A stretch of DNA of 64,000 nucleotides from Archaeoglobus sp. (GTDB lineage Archaea; Halobacteriota; Archaeoglobi; Archaeoglobales; Archaeoglobaceae), in the NCBI GenBank assembly GCA_017656505.1, contig JACDNU010000009.1:1-64000 (forward strand), read 5' to 3'. The notes under the pieces were generated by a model. It saw only the letters and a list, made by a program, of their open reading frames with translations, did no database searches and had not been told where the DNA came from. Position numbers and translations under genes: made by a program. This document shows positions 55,498 to 62,655 of the stretch, in pieces. Numbering within the stretch: position 1 is the first letter of the stretch; every line of letters starts with the position of its first letter.

Positions 55498-56279
55498 TGC
55501 CCTGCTTGGTTGATGCATCCGAGTGGTGCATGAAGCATTGCAGGGGCAAGAACAAAGATGATGAATGTATTTTGTATCTGGAGAATCCAGAGGAATTTAA
55601 TAAGCACGAGCCTATTTGGAAGTCTTGGGAAATTAAAAGAGAAGGGGGAAACATAATAATTGGCTTCGATGGGGCATCAGGAGGAGGCAAAACAACGTTA
55701 GTAAACAAACTTGCAGAAATTCTTGAACGGGAAGGTTATGATGTTGGGGTTGTTCAGGAAGTCGTTAGGGGAGTTTTCAGGGAGTTTAAGAAGAGATACG
55801 GATTTAACAACCTTACAGAGTTAAGGGCAAGCTCCAGAATAGTAGAATTCCAGCAAAAATGCCTGTTTGAACAATATTTACAAGAAGAACTTATGATGGA
55901 TGAGCACGATATAGTTCTTAGTGATAGAACGCTTTTTGGCAATGAATTCTTTACTCTCCTTTACTGCAACAGAGATTCAAGAGCTTTAAACGAATATTTC
56001 AGCAAACTGGAGGAATACATGAAAGTTAGGAAGCTAACGTATGGGAAAATCTATGATGCTGTTGTAATAGTTCATCCCCTTCCCCCTGAAATCAATGTGG
56101 ATGATGGATTCAGATCTCAGGATCTCCACTACAGGGAGGTTCAAACCTTTGCAATTAAGCAGCTTGCAAAGGCTTATGTTGATCGCATAATAGAGCTGAA
56201 AACAGCAGATCTATGGGAGCGGATCAACTTAGTTAAACCGCTTGTTGATTACCTTGTTGTTGAACAGTTGATCCACTAA
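55494..56279 (+). CDS. Nucleotide-kinase-like P-loop ATPase (AAA_28/NadR type)
   Basis: 261 residues. The first 50 hold several cysteines (SEWCMKHCRGKNKDDEC). Then Walker A GFDGASGGGKTTLVNKLAEI, an Asp-Arg motif DIVLSDRTLFGNEFF, and the late motif NVDDGFRSQDLHYREVQTFA, as in NadR-type and AAA_28 kinases. It might phosphorylate a nucleoside, nucleotide or ribosyl-nicotinamide. In viruses such genes support dNTP or NAD supply. It closes the first early block; a T-rich stretch (56280-56287) follows. Confidence 0.7.
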   Translation: MMPCLVDASEWCMKHCRGKNKDDECILYLENPEEFNKHEPIWKSWEIKREGGNIIIGFDGASGGGKTTLVNKLAEILEREGYDVGVVQEVVRGVFREFKKRYGFNNLTELRASSRIVEFQQKCLFEQYLQEELMMDEHDIVLSDRTLFGNEFFTLLYCNRDSRALNEYFSKLEEYMKVRKLTYGKIYDAVVIVHPLPPEINVDDGFRSQDLHYREVQTFAIKQLAKAYVDRIIELKTADLWERINLVKPLVDYLVVEQLIH

Positions 56280-56340
56280 TTTTTTATAAGTTCCTTAAGG
56301 CAAGATCCAGCCTAATTTGATTATAATTGATAAGTTGATG

Positions 56341-56392
56341 TTGAATTGATTGATGTTGATGTTGATCAACATGTTGATCAACGTTGATGTTG
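56341..56392. repeat. GTTGAT/ATCAAC repeats with 14-bp palindrome
   Basis: ATGTTGATCAACAT (56359-56372) is a perfect palindrome, followed directly by GTTGATCAACGTTGATGTTGAT. The same 12-mer TGTTGATCAACA recurs at 56585-56596 inside the next gene, where the repeats encode DVDVDVDQ. Further GTTGAT/ATCAAC copies flank the start at 56439. It may be an operator, partition or second origin site. Confidence 0.55.
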
Positions 56393-56400
56393 ATTTCACC

Positions 56401-56414
56401 ACGAATCATTAAAG
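56401..56414 (+). promoter_or_regulatory. Provirus promoter motif ACGAATCATTAAAG
   Basis: One of three copies of ACGAATYNTTAAAG (also 58443, 61281) that end 24-25 nt before a start codon, here 56439. ATTAAAG takes the TATA position and ACGAAT could be a BRE-like element. The GTTGAT repeats lie just upstream. Confidence 0.65.
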
Positions 56415-56438
56415 TGATTCAAATCAACATTTATCAAC

Positions 56439-56948
56439 ATGTCTGAGGAGGGAGATTCTGAACCAAAAAAGGTTGTTTGCTTGAATTGCGGGCATGTTTG
56501 GGAAACTACAGCTAAACGTCCTCAGTGCTCAATCTGCAAATCAACAAGAGTTGAGGAGGTTGATTCTGCTGATGTTGATGTTGATGTTGATCAACAGGAA
56601 TCAACATCAGAGAAATCAAACGTCGATGATTTCTTTGAGCTGGATGATTCAGCAATCGATGAGTTGATCAAGGAGGATAAGCCCAAGAAGAAGAAGGGCA
56701 GGAAGAAAAAGGAGCAGAAGGCTGAAGATAAAGAGAATGGAGAGAAAAAAGGCTTTTCAATCAGGGGAGGGCTTAAAGCTGTAGGTAGCAAAGTTGGATC
56801 GGGAGTAATACTCATTGGAGTGGGGCTGATATTCTTGTTCTTCATTCTGAGAGGGATTGCAGCAAGGAAAAGCAGGAAGATCGTTCAGGATATGGGAATG
56901 GATATTCAAGAAGAACAGGGTTTCGATCCTTATTCAGCATTGGGCTAA
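56439..56948 (+). CDS. Zinc-ribbon and membrane-anchor protein
   Basis: 169 residues. N-terminal zinc ribbon (VVCLNCGHVWETTAKRPQCS, ICKS), an acidic linker containing the repeat-coded DVDVDVDQ, a basic run (KPKKKKGRKKKEQ), one membrane helix (SGVILIGVGLIFLFFILRGI), and a polar C-terminus. Its place at the head of the block with the packaging ATPase suggests a membrane-linked virion or packaging protein. No family match by eye. Confidence 0.65.
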   Translation: MSEEGDSEPKKVVCLNCGHVWETTAKRPQCSICKSTRVEEVDSADVDVDVDQQESTSEKSNVDDFFELDDSAIDELIKEDKPKKKKGRKKKEQKAEDKENGEKKGFSIRGGLKAVGSKVGSGVILIGVGLIFLFFILRGIAARKSRKIVQDMGMDIQEEQGFDPYSALG

Positions 56949-56957
56949 GGTGATTAC

Positions 56958-57125
56958 ATGCTCGGATCTCTGAAAGCCATCAATGGCTTGATTGATCAGC
57001 TTAATAAGTTGCTGGAAAGAGAAGATATTCAGGAAAAGCTGAAGAATGAAGGAGTTAAGGGCAAGCTGGAGATAGAAGGCTACAAAATCTATTTTGTAAT
57101 TAAGAAGGAGGGAGAGGATGAGTGA
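56958..57125 (+). CDS. 55-residue helical small protein
   Basis: MLGSLKAINGLIDQLNKLLE is an amphipathic helix, followed by a second charged segment and a beta-like end (GYKIYFVIKKEGEDE). AAGGTGATTAC lies before its ATG. It overlaps the next gene by 8 nt. Not in the ORF track. Role unknown. Confidence 0.55.
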   Translation: MLGSLKAINGLIDQLNKLLEREDIQEKLKNEGVKGKLEIEGYKIYFVIKKEGEDE

Positions 57126-57717
57126 TGATGAAGTCTTTGAGCAATTGAGTAGCAAGGATATTACAGCAGATCTTGAAATTAAGGTTGAATCAAAAGGAAC
57201 TCCAACCTCCACTTCAGCAGAAACTGAAGGAGAAGGAGAAGAGTTTGAGATCCCTGATTCTCCTCATCCTCTCACAGAGCTGCTTGATATGAGCATCAAC
57301 TTTACCGATCAGCATGCAAGTGAACTTCAGAAGAAAGGTATTGATGTTCCTAACGTGAATAAGCCATTGTGGGAGAACTTTGGAAGGCCATTACTCAATA
57401 AGGCTTTCTGGTATTACTTCCCCGAATCGGATGGGATGGAAGATCCAAGAATAGCTTTGCTGGCTGGAGGAGCATTAACTGTTATGGCGGTTGCTCCTTC
57501 CTTGATCGGAATCGTTAGGCATTACAGGAAACAAGATGAGAAGGAGAAAAGAAAGGTGCAGAACGATAAACCCAAAACGATAAAGCAAGCTCAGAAAGAG
57601 CAGATAAAGGAAGTTGCAAAGGAGGCTGAAGAGGAGAGGCAGAAACAGCTTGAGCAGGCAATCAGGGAATCCCCGTATCTAAAGAAAATCAAGTATGAGG
57701 AGTTTGCTGGAATTTAA
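57118..57717 (+). CDS. Single-span membrane protein, possible virion component
   Basis: 199 residues. Acidic, Thr/Ser-rich N-terminus (GTPTSTSAETEGEGEEFE), a soluble middle (PLWENFGRPLLNKAFWYYFP), one membrane helix (IALLAGGALTVMAVAPSLIG) followed by a long basic and Gln/Glu-rich coiled tail. It sits directly upstream of the packaging ATPase, where membrane-containing viruses often code for virion membrane proteins. Inference from position and topology. Confidence 0.65.
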   Translation: MSDDEVFEQLSSKDITADLEIKVESKGTPTSTSAETEGEGEEFEIPDSPHPLTELLDMSINFTDQHASELQKKGIDVPNVNKPLWENFGRPLLNKAFWYYFPESDGMEDPRIALLAGGALTVMAVAPSLIGIVRHYRKQDEKEKRKVQNDKPKTIKQAQKEQIKEVAKEAEEERQKQLEQAIRESPYLKKIKYEEFAGI

Positions 57718-57762
57718 TTCCCACTAATTTATTTATCCTTGGGGATTCCTTGGGGTGGTTAC

Positions 57763-58443
57763 ATGGACTACAAGTTTATGAAGAATGCTCACATGATGGT
57801 TGCTGCTCCAACTGGTGGAGGCAAGAGCTATTTCGTAGGATGGATGGCTGAAAAGCTATATCAGGCTGGAAGGAGATTCATAATTCTGGATACAAAAACC
57901 AGAAACCACATCGGGCTGGTTGCCCTTAAAAAGCTCAAACTGCTCAAAATTAAGCCAAATACAGCTTATGATTACTGGAAGCTCATCAATTACGATCAGG
58001 TTCTTTGCATTCCTACAGAACGGACTAAAACAAAGGAGCTAATCAACCACTACAGGGCGATTCTGGATACAATCTTTGCAGCAAAAAAGCCCGTTACGGT
58101 TTTCGTTGAGGAAGCCCATAACTACAACCCAAACCCTCACGTTCCTGATGAGCTTTTAGAGCTTATAGCAAGGGAGGGGCGAAGCTCCCGAATTAACTTA
58201 GTTTTCATAACTCAGAGGATTCAGGATTTCCCAAAACTCTTGTGGAGTCAATGTAAGCTTACTTACCTTTTCAAATTCATGATTCCCCAAGATGTCAAGT
58301 ATATAGCAAGGATGATTCCCGATTTTGAGGAAATAAACAGGGAGCTGCAGAAGCATGATTGCCTTGAATACGATCATGAATCAAATAAGATAAGGATCAT
58401 CAGAGCTTCAGAAGTCATCAGGAAGACTAAACATTACGGCTAA
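57763..58443 (+). CDS. A32/HerA-type genome-packaging ATPase
   Basis: 226 residues from ATG 57763 (MDYKFMKNAHMMV); the track's TTG at 57739 is less likely because GGGGTGG lies just before the ATG. Walker A VAAPTGGGKSYFVGWMAEKL, Walker B VTVFVEEAHNY, and the sensor/Gln motif INLVFITQRIQDFPKLLW are in order. The short single-domain form without membrane segments is that of packaging ATPases of PRD1-, PM2- and STIV-like viruses rather than cellular HerA (much longer). It would pump DNA into preformed capsids. Confidence 0.82.
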   Translation: MDYKFMKNAHMMVAAPTGGGKSYFVGWMAEKLYQAGRRFIILDTKTRNHIGLVALKKLKLLKIKPNTAYDYWKLINYDQVLCIPTERTKTKELINHYRAILDTIFAAKKPVTVFVEEAHNYNPNPHVPDELLELIAREGRSSRINLVFITQRIQDFPKLLWSQCKLTYLFKFMIPQDVKYIARMIPDFEEINRELQKHDCLEYDHESNKIRIIRASEVIRKTKHYG

Positions 58444-58456
58444 CGAATTGTTAAAG
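58443..58456 (+). promoter_or_regulatory. Provirus promoter motif ACGAATTGTTAAAG
   Basis: Second copy of the 14-nt motif, overlapping the ATPase stop codon and ending 25 nt before the ATG at 58481. A T-rich stretch (CTTTTTATTTTTAG) follows and may also end the upstream transcript. Confidence 0.65.
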
Positions 58457-58480
58457 TTCTAACTCTTTTTATTTTTAGTT

Positions 58481-58636
58481 ATGAGATGGTATAGTATCTC
58501 AGTTAGTCAGCAAACCCTTAACAAGCTGAAAAAGCTGAAAGAAAAGGTTGAGAAGGCTACAGGCAAGAAAATGAGTATGAATGATGTTATTTCTGCCTTA
58601 ATAAGGGAAGGAGGGGATAAAATTGTCGAAGCCTAA
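58481..58636 (+). CDS. Small RHH-like protein
   Basis: 51 residues: RWYSISVSQQTLNKLKKLKE followed by KMSMNDVISALIREGGDK, the strand-helix-helix order of RHH proteins (here with a slightly long helix 1). It is the first gene behind the second promoter copy and overlaps the next gene by 14 nt. Missed by the track. It could be a repressor or a DNA-compaction protein. Confidence 0.6.
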   Translation: MRWYSISVSQQTLNKLKKLKEKVEKATGKKMSMNDVISALIREGGDKIVEA

Positions 58637-58862
58637 ACTTGCTTATCAGGAAAAGCTGATTGATGATGAGAGAGGAGGCAAGAAGGTTGTTCAAACTGTT
58701 TTCCTCGATGTTCCCTCTAAGGGCAAGGAAGAAAAAAGGATTCTCAGCGTTATAATTAGGAATCAGAAGAAAACGAAAACCAAGCAGGCAGATTTGAAGA
58801 TTATAGGGATTCGTCCACATGGGCAGATGGGTTTGGAGATAATCTTGAAGGAGGAGGATTGA
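58623..58862 (+). CDS. Small basic unknown protein, TTG start
   Basis: 79 residues starting TTG with GGAGGGG 7 nt upstream, overlapping the RHH gene. A beta-rich, Lys-rich core (KVVQTVFLDVPSKGKEEKRI; QADLKIIGIRPHGQMGLEII). Might be a DNA-binding or virion protein. No family recognised. The 795-residue gene follows after 4 nt. Confidence 0.6.
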   Translation: MSKPKLAYQEKLIDDERGGKKVVQTVFLDVPSKGKEEKRILSVIIRNQKKTKTKQADLKIIGIRPHGQMGLEIILKEED

Positions 58863-58866
58863 TAAG

Positions 58867-61254
58867 ATGGCATCGGAAGTAAAGGCTGAAAACATAATAT
58901 CGCCTTACGATCTCCTTCCAGAGAATGAAGCGAACAAGCTTGAGCTAATTTTCAACGTTTTGATCAAAAACGGCTGGAGATTGGGCAGATTCGATAAGAA
59001 ATTCTTCTTCAAGTTCAAGAAATACGGCATTAAAACCTATCTGGATAAAGAAAAGCTGGCTCACCTGCTCTACAAATACAGGAAGCAAATTGAGGGAATT
59101 GTAAGGAAGATGGATAAAACGGATCTGGATATTCTCACAGAGGCAGGGTTCTTTGATCTGATGGATAAACTTCAGAAAGGAGAACCAGTAACGGAATCAG
59201 AGGTTAAAATCCCTTACGATAAGCTTGATACCAAAACTCCATTCGATGAGGATTTGCAATATCGTTATGAGTGTGCAACGTTTTTCCCAAGAGATCTTAA
59301 TGAGTGGTATTGGAGCTATTATCAGTATGCTCTGGGCGATATCCTCATGAAGATAGATATGGGAGAAATCAAGCCCTCTCCAGCCTTAGTGGATGCAATG
59401 GAGAAAGTCAAGAGGGCTTTATACGAATACATCTACATTTGGGCAACTGAAACAATCAAGTATCCTTCTCCCATCGTGGTGGGATTCTCAAAGTATCCTT
59501 ACGCTCAGGCTCAGAAATCAGCAGATCGGAAGCTGAGAGCGATGGAAAAGTTTGCAAAAGCCCTCAAATACTTGGATAAGGTTCTGGAGAATGAAGGAGT
59601 AAGAGCAAAAGGGATCAAGGATTTAGAGCTAAAGTTTAGCAAGGTTAAGGAGATCAAGCAAGTTAAGGTTGATAGAGTTGAGATCAAGGGGTTCATGTAT
59701 CCAAGCGGGCAGGAGCACGTTAGGCTGTTCTTCCACTTCACATGGGATGGTAAACCTCTCACGATTGAGGAAATCTTTAAGGGAAGGGGCTATGCAATCA
59801 GCAATCTTAACGGGCTGCTGAAGTTGGGGCATTACGTTTTCAATATCGGGGATGAGCTTGTTCAGCTTGAATGGGATGTTCCAGAAGTCAAAAGGTGGGA
59901 AATGTTCTTCTTCAACGCATGGTATAATTTGGGCTTTTACGTGGGGGTAAACAAGGGAAATATCGTTAGAAAAAGGTTATACTTTAACAAAGTTACAGGG
60001 CTTTCGGGCTGGATGGATGAGGATGAAAAGCCATCAAAGGATAACTGGATCGCATGTCGGGTAGATACTTATTTCAAGTGGGCTAAGGAGGTTATAGGGA
60101 AGCTGAACAAGGATCTCAGAGATCTTGAAAAGCTGGTTAAAAAGAAGTGGGATGAGAACAAGATCTATTATCTGGATCATCTCTCAGAGATCAAAAGAGA
60201 GGTTGAACTTAAGCAAAAGGAGAAGGCAGAAAAAACGGCTGTTGATCTTGCAGAAAAGGAGCATGAGATTCCAGCGGAGAAGCTGGAGAAGGTTGCAGAG
60301 ATAGTTCTTAAGCACATGAATGAGGGTGTGGAAACTGTTGATAGGCTGAAGTCGTGGGTAACAAATAAGCTATACTTCCCTGATGAGAGGAAGCTTGAGC
60401 AAATCATCAAGGAGATTATCAAAGAGCATGATAAGGAGTTGAACAAGCTCAAAGTTCTGGATGTTGATATGGGCAAGATTCAGGGATTTGAAGATGCTTA
60501 TACCTTCCTCCCCGTTCCCTCTGATGAGGAAATTTACAGGGCAGCAATGAAGGCTTACAATCTGGATAAGATTGCAGAGCGTGAACAGGTAAGAGTTAGC
60601 TTGCTTGAAGATCAGCTCAGAGATAAATATGATCCAAAGGTGATTACTGCCAAGCTGGAGGATATGGCATCAAGAGGATTAGTTGATCCCCACATGCTCT
60701 TTAAGGGCAGAGTTCTTTTCCTAAAAGAGTATAAGCCAAAGGAAGAGAAAAAGGATAAAAAAGCGACTAAAAAAGGCAAGAAGAAAAAGCAAACTAAGGC
60801 TAAAAAGTCGAGAGTCATGAATAAGGGGCTGCAAATTGCAAAGCTCAAACAATTCTTAAAGAAACATGGCATTGATCCAGATCTTGTGGATCTTGAGGCT
60901 CTTGTTGATTCAACCCTAACTTACAGGGAGAACAAGGAAAACATCATGAGGCAGCTTGGGATTTCGGAGGGCTTAACGGTTAAACCATCACATATAGAGC
61001 TGCAGGAGATAGAGGATGCAATAAGGCAGGCTCAGATGTATCATGAAATGAGGAGCGAAAGAGCACAGAGGATGGATGAGAGTAAAGTTGCCAAGATACC
61101 AAAAGATCCAGAGGCGTGGTTCAGGCATCCAGAACGCTATGATCTCCCTGAAGTGGATTATCCTGATCCCACCTATTCTGTTGAGGATTATCTAAAAGAT
61201 ATCAAGCAGAAAAAGCAGAAAAAGAGAACGAGAAGAAAGAGCAAGAGTAAATAA
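58867..61254 (+). CDS. Large unknown provirus protein (795 residues)
   Basis: The largest complete gene of the element. The first 130 residues are helical, the middle (about 150-430) mixes aromatic-rich helices (RDLNEWYWSYYQYALGDILM) and beta strands (HVRLFFHFTWDGKPLTIEEI), then charged coils, a winged-helix-like region (about 580-650: REQVRVSLLEDQLRDKYDPK), and a very basic tail (KKDKKATKKGKKKKQTKAKK; QKKQKKRTRRKSKSK). No enzyme motif found. It could be a DNA-binding virion or replication protein. A T-rich stretch (61257-61272) follows as possible terminator. Confidence 0.7.
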   Translation: MASEVKAENIISPYDLLPENEANKLELIFNVLIKNGWRLGRFDKKFFFKFKKYGIKTYLDKEKLAHLLYKYRKQIEGIVRKMDKTDLDILTEAGFFDLMDKLQKGEPVTESEVKIPYDKLDTKTPFDEDLQYRYECATFFPRDLNEWYWSYYQYALGDILMKIDMGEIKPSPALVDAMEKVKRALYEYIYIWATETIKYPSPIVVGFSKYPYAQAQKSADRKLRAMEKFAKALKYLDKVLENEGVRAKGIKDLELKFSKVKEIKQVKVDRVEIKGFMYPSGQEHVRLFFHFTWDGKPLTIEEIFKGRGYAISNLNGLLKLGHYVFNIGDELVQLEWDVPEVKRWEMFFFNAWYNLGFYVGVNKGNIVRKRLYFNKVTGLSGWMDEDEKPSKDNWIACRVDTYFKWAKEVIGKLNKDLRDLEKLVKKKWDENKIYYLDHLSEIKREVELKQKEKAEKTAVDLAEKEHEIPAEKLEKVAEIVLKHMNEGVETVDRLKSWVTNKLYFPDERKLEQIIKEIIKEHDKELNKLKVLDVDMGKIQGFEDAYTFLPVPSDEEIYRAAMKAYNLDKIAEREQVRVSLLEDQLRDKYDPKVITAKLEDMASRGLVDPHMLFKGRVLFLKEYKPKEEKKDKKATKKGKKKKQTKAKKSRVMNKGLQIAKLKQFLKKHGIDPDLVDLEALVDSTLTYRENKENIMRQLGISEGLTVKPSHIELQEIEDAIRQAQMYHEMRSERAQRMDESKVAKIPKDPEAWFRHPERYDLPEVDYPDPTYSVEDYLKDIKQKKQKKRTRRKSKSK

Positions 61255-61280
61255 CTTTTCTCTTATTTTTTTAGCTCATC

Positions 61281-61294
61281 ACGAATTATTAAAG
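61281..61294 (+). promoter_or_regulatory. Provirus promoter motif ACGAATTATTAAAG (structural unit)
   Basis: Third copy of the motif; ends 24 nt before the ATG at 61318. It starts the unit with two small membrane-like proteins and the capsid candidate. The T-rich run just upstream probably ends the previous transcript. Confidence 0.65.
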
Positions 61295-61317
61295 AGGTTT
61301 CAGGCTGAATCTCGATT

Positions 61318-61428
61318 ATGAGCGAATGGGTGGTAATTGGCTTGATTGGTTGTGCCCCGTTTTGGCTGTCTGCCTGCCTTGCGGGGCTGAGAGCTGTAAC
61401 AAGCCTGTGGAGTGCTGAAAAGGAGTAA
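61318..61428 (+). CDS. 36-residue membrane protein
   Basis: MSEWVVIGLIGCAPFWLSAC and LAGLRAVTSLWSAEKE: one hydrophobic helix with a short charged end. It stands directly behind the third promoter copy and before the capsid candidate, as minor membrane proteins do in membrane-containing viruses. Missed by the track. No ribosome binding site; leaderless reading is implied by promoter spacing. Confidence 0.5.
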   Translation: MSEWVVIGLIGCAPFWLSACLAGLRAVTSLWSAEKE

Positions 61429-61435
61429 TGGGGGG

Positions 61436-61570
61436 ATGAAGATGTTTGGAGTGAACGTTGAGAGAGGGATAAAGAAAGTGATGGAGGTTGTTGTGCCTGT
61501 TGCGGTTGGAGTGTTCATAGAGGGAGCTTTCGATATTTCTGGCAAGGTTAAGAAGCTGCTTAAGATGTGA
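61436..61570 (+). CDS. 44-residue small hydrophobic protein
   Basis: MKMFGVNVERGIKKVMEVVV, PVAVGVFIEGAFDISGKVKK: an amphipathic start and one short membrane-like stretch (VVVPVAVGVFIEGAF) between basic ends. GGAGTAATGGGGGG precedes its ATG. It ends 10 nt before the capsid candidate, behind which GGAAGGAGG is a strong ribosome binding site. Possibly a minor capsid or membrane protein. Confidence 0.5.
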   Translation: MKMFGVNVERGIKKVMEVVVPVAVGVFIEGAFDISGKVKKLLKM

Positions 61571-61580
61571 GGAAGGAGGG

Positions 61581-62567
61581 ATGGCGATGTATAGCAAGAA
61601 GAGAACTCTCAGCCAGAGGATAACGCTCACGAATAGGAAGATCGACCTGCCACGTGATGCGGTTATTGATGCGATCATGCTTTACTGCAAGCTAACTCTG
61701 AAAAACAACGATGGGGCTAACGCATTCAGCGGAAAGATGAGAGATGTGTTGGATGCTCTGAAGGAAGTTAGGGTTGTTTCGGATGGTAACAACATCCACT
61801 ACTCACTGAGCGGTTCTGATATCGCTGTAATTAACTACTATGATAATCAGGGCAAGGCTGTAAACGTTGATGCGGATGTTTCAATCGATGCTGGAGCTAC
61901 TAAGGAGTTTGATTTCCTGCTCATTCTGGATGCTGGAGATATTCTCGCCCTCACGAAGGATTCTCTGGAGCTTTCGGTTGATTTCGAAGATGCAATTGAT
62001 GATTCAGGAAACGTTACGGTTGAGGATGCTGAGATCAAGATAACGATAGAGGAGAACGTTTTCACTGTTGCGGAGTTTGCAAACACTTATGGGGCAAATC
62101 TGGAGCTGGCTGCAGAGCCTAAAATTTACGCAAGGGAGAAGAAGTTCTCCGCTTCGAATGAGCTTGTTGAGGTTATGGAGCTTCCTGTGGGAACTCTGCT
62201 CAGAAAGGCTTTCATAACGTTTAGAGATTCTAACGGGGAGGAGTCGGATTCTCTGGTTGAGAAATACGGAATCATCATCACTACTCCAGATAGAAGGGAG
62301 CTTTACACCATAGATTACAATACGGCTAAGGAGTATCAGAAGCTCATGTTCCTTGCCGATCCAATTACGGGAACGGTTGTGCTGGATTATGGGGCTGAAA
62401 TCACTAACGATGTTTACGGAGTGAGGGCGTGGAAGTTTAACAAGGGAGATTACCAGCTTGCCCTTAAAGCAAATGCTGAGGGAACTCTGAGATACGTGAG
62501 CTATGAGTTTGTAGTTAACACTAAAGTGATGGATGCGGTGGATAAGGCAGTGATAGAGGCCTCTTAA
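61581..62567 (+). CDS. Candidate double-jelly-roll major capsid protein
   Basis: 328 residues, GGAAGGAGGG before the ATG (strong). No Cys-rich or enzymatic motifs; it is built almost only of beta-strand-length segments. Two half-domains begin alike: first LTNRKIDLPRDAVIDAIMLY, second (about residue 205) ELVEVMELPVGTLLRKAFIT, both followed by a strand, a loop and many alternating strands. This is what two stacked jelly rolls look like. Length (about 270-400 in PM2, STIV, PRD1) and position after small membrane proteins, downstream of the packaging ATPase, fit. Assignment by eye; a fold prediction would decide. Confidence 0.68.
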   Translation: MAMYSKKRTLSQRITLTNRKIDLPRDAVIDAIMLYCKLTLKNNDGANAFSGKMRDVLDALKEVRVVSDGNNIHYSLSGSDIAVINYYDNQGKAVNVDADVSIDAGATKEFDFLLILDAGDILALTKDSLELSVDFEDAIDDSGNVTVEDAEIKITIEENVFTVAEFANTYGANLELAAEPKIYAREKKFSASNELVEVMELPVGTLLRKAFITFRDSNGEESDSLVEKYGIIITTPDRRELYTIDYNTAKEYQKLMFLADPITGTVVLDYGAEITNDVYGVRAWKFNKGDYQLALKANAEGTLRYVSYEFVVNTKVMDAVDKAVIEAS

Positions 62568-62655
62568 GCCATGCTCCTCAGAGAGCTGTTAAAGCTTCCA
62601 TCTTTTCTTTTTTGGGATCGATTTTTGCTTAAAGTAGTCGCTAAAGGGTGATGCA

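Noticed and set aside
57763-58443. Cellular HerA or conjugation TraG ATPase
   Set aside because: Much shorter than HerA (about 500 residues), no membrane segments, and no NurA partner; packaging ATPase fits better.
61318-61678. Leftward ORFs opposite the capsid candidate start
   Set aside because: Shadow frames; His/Ser-rich and without promoter or ribosome binding site.
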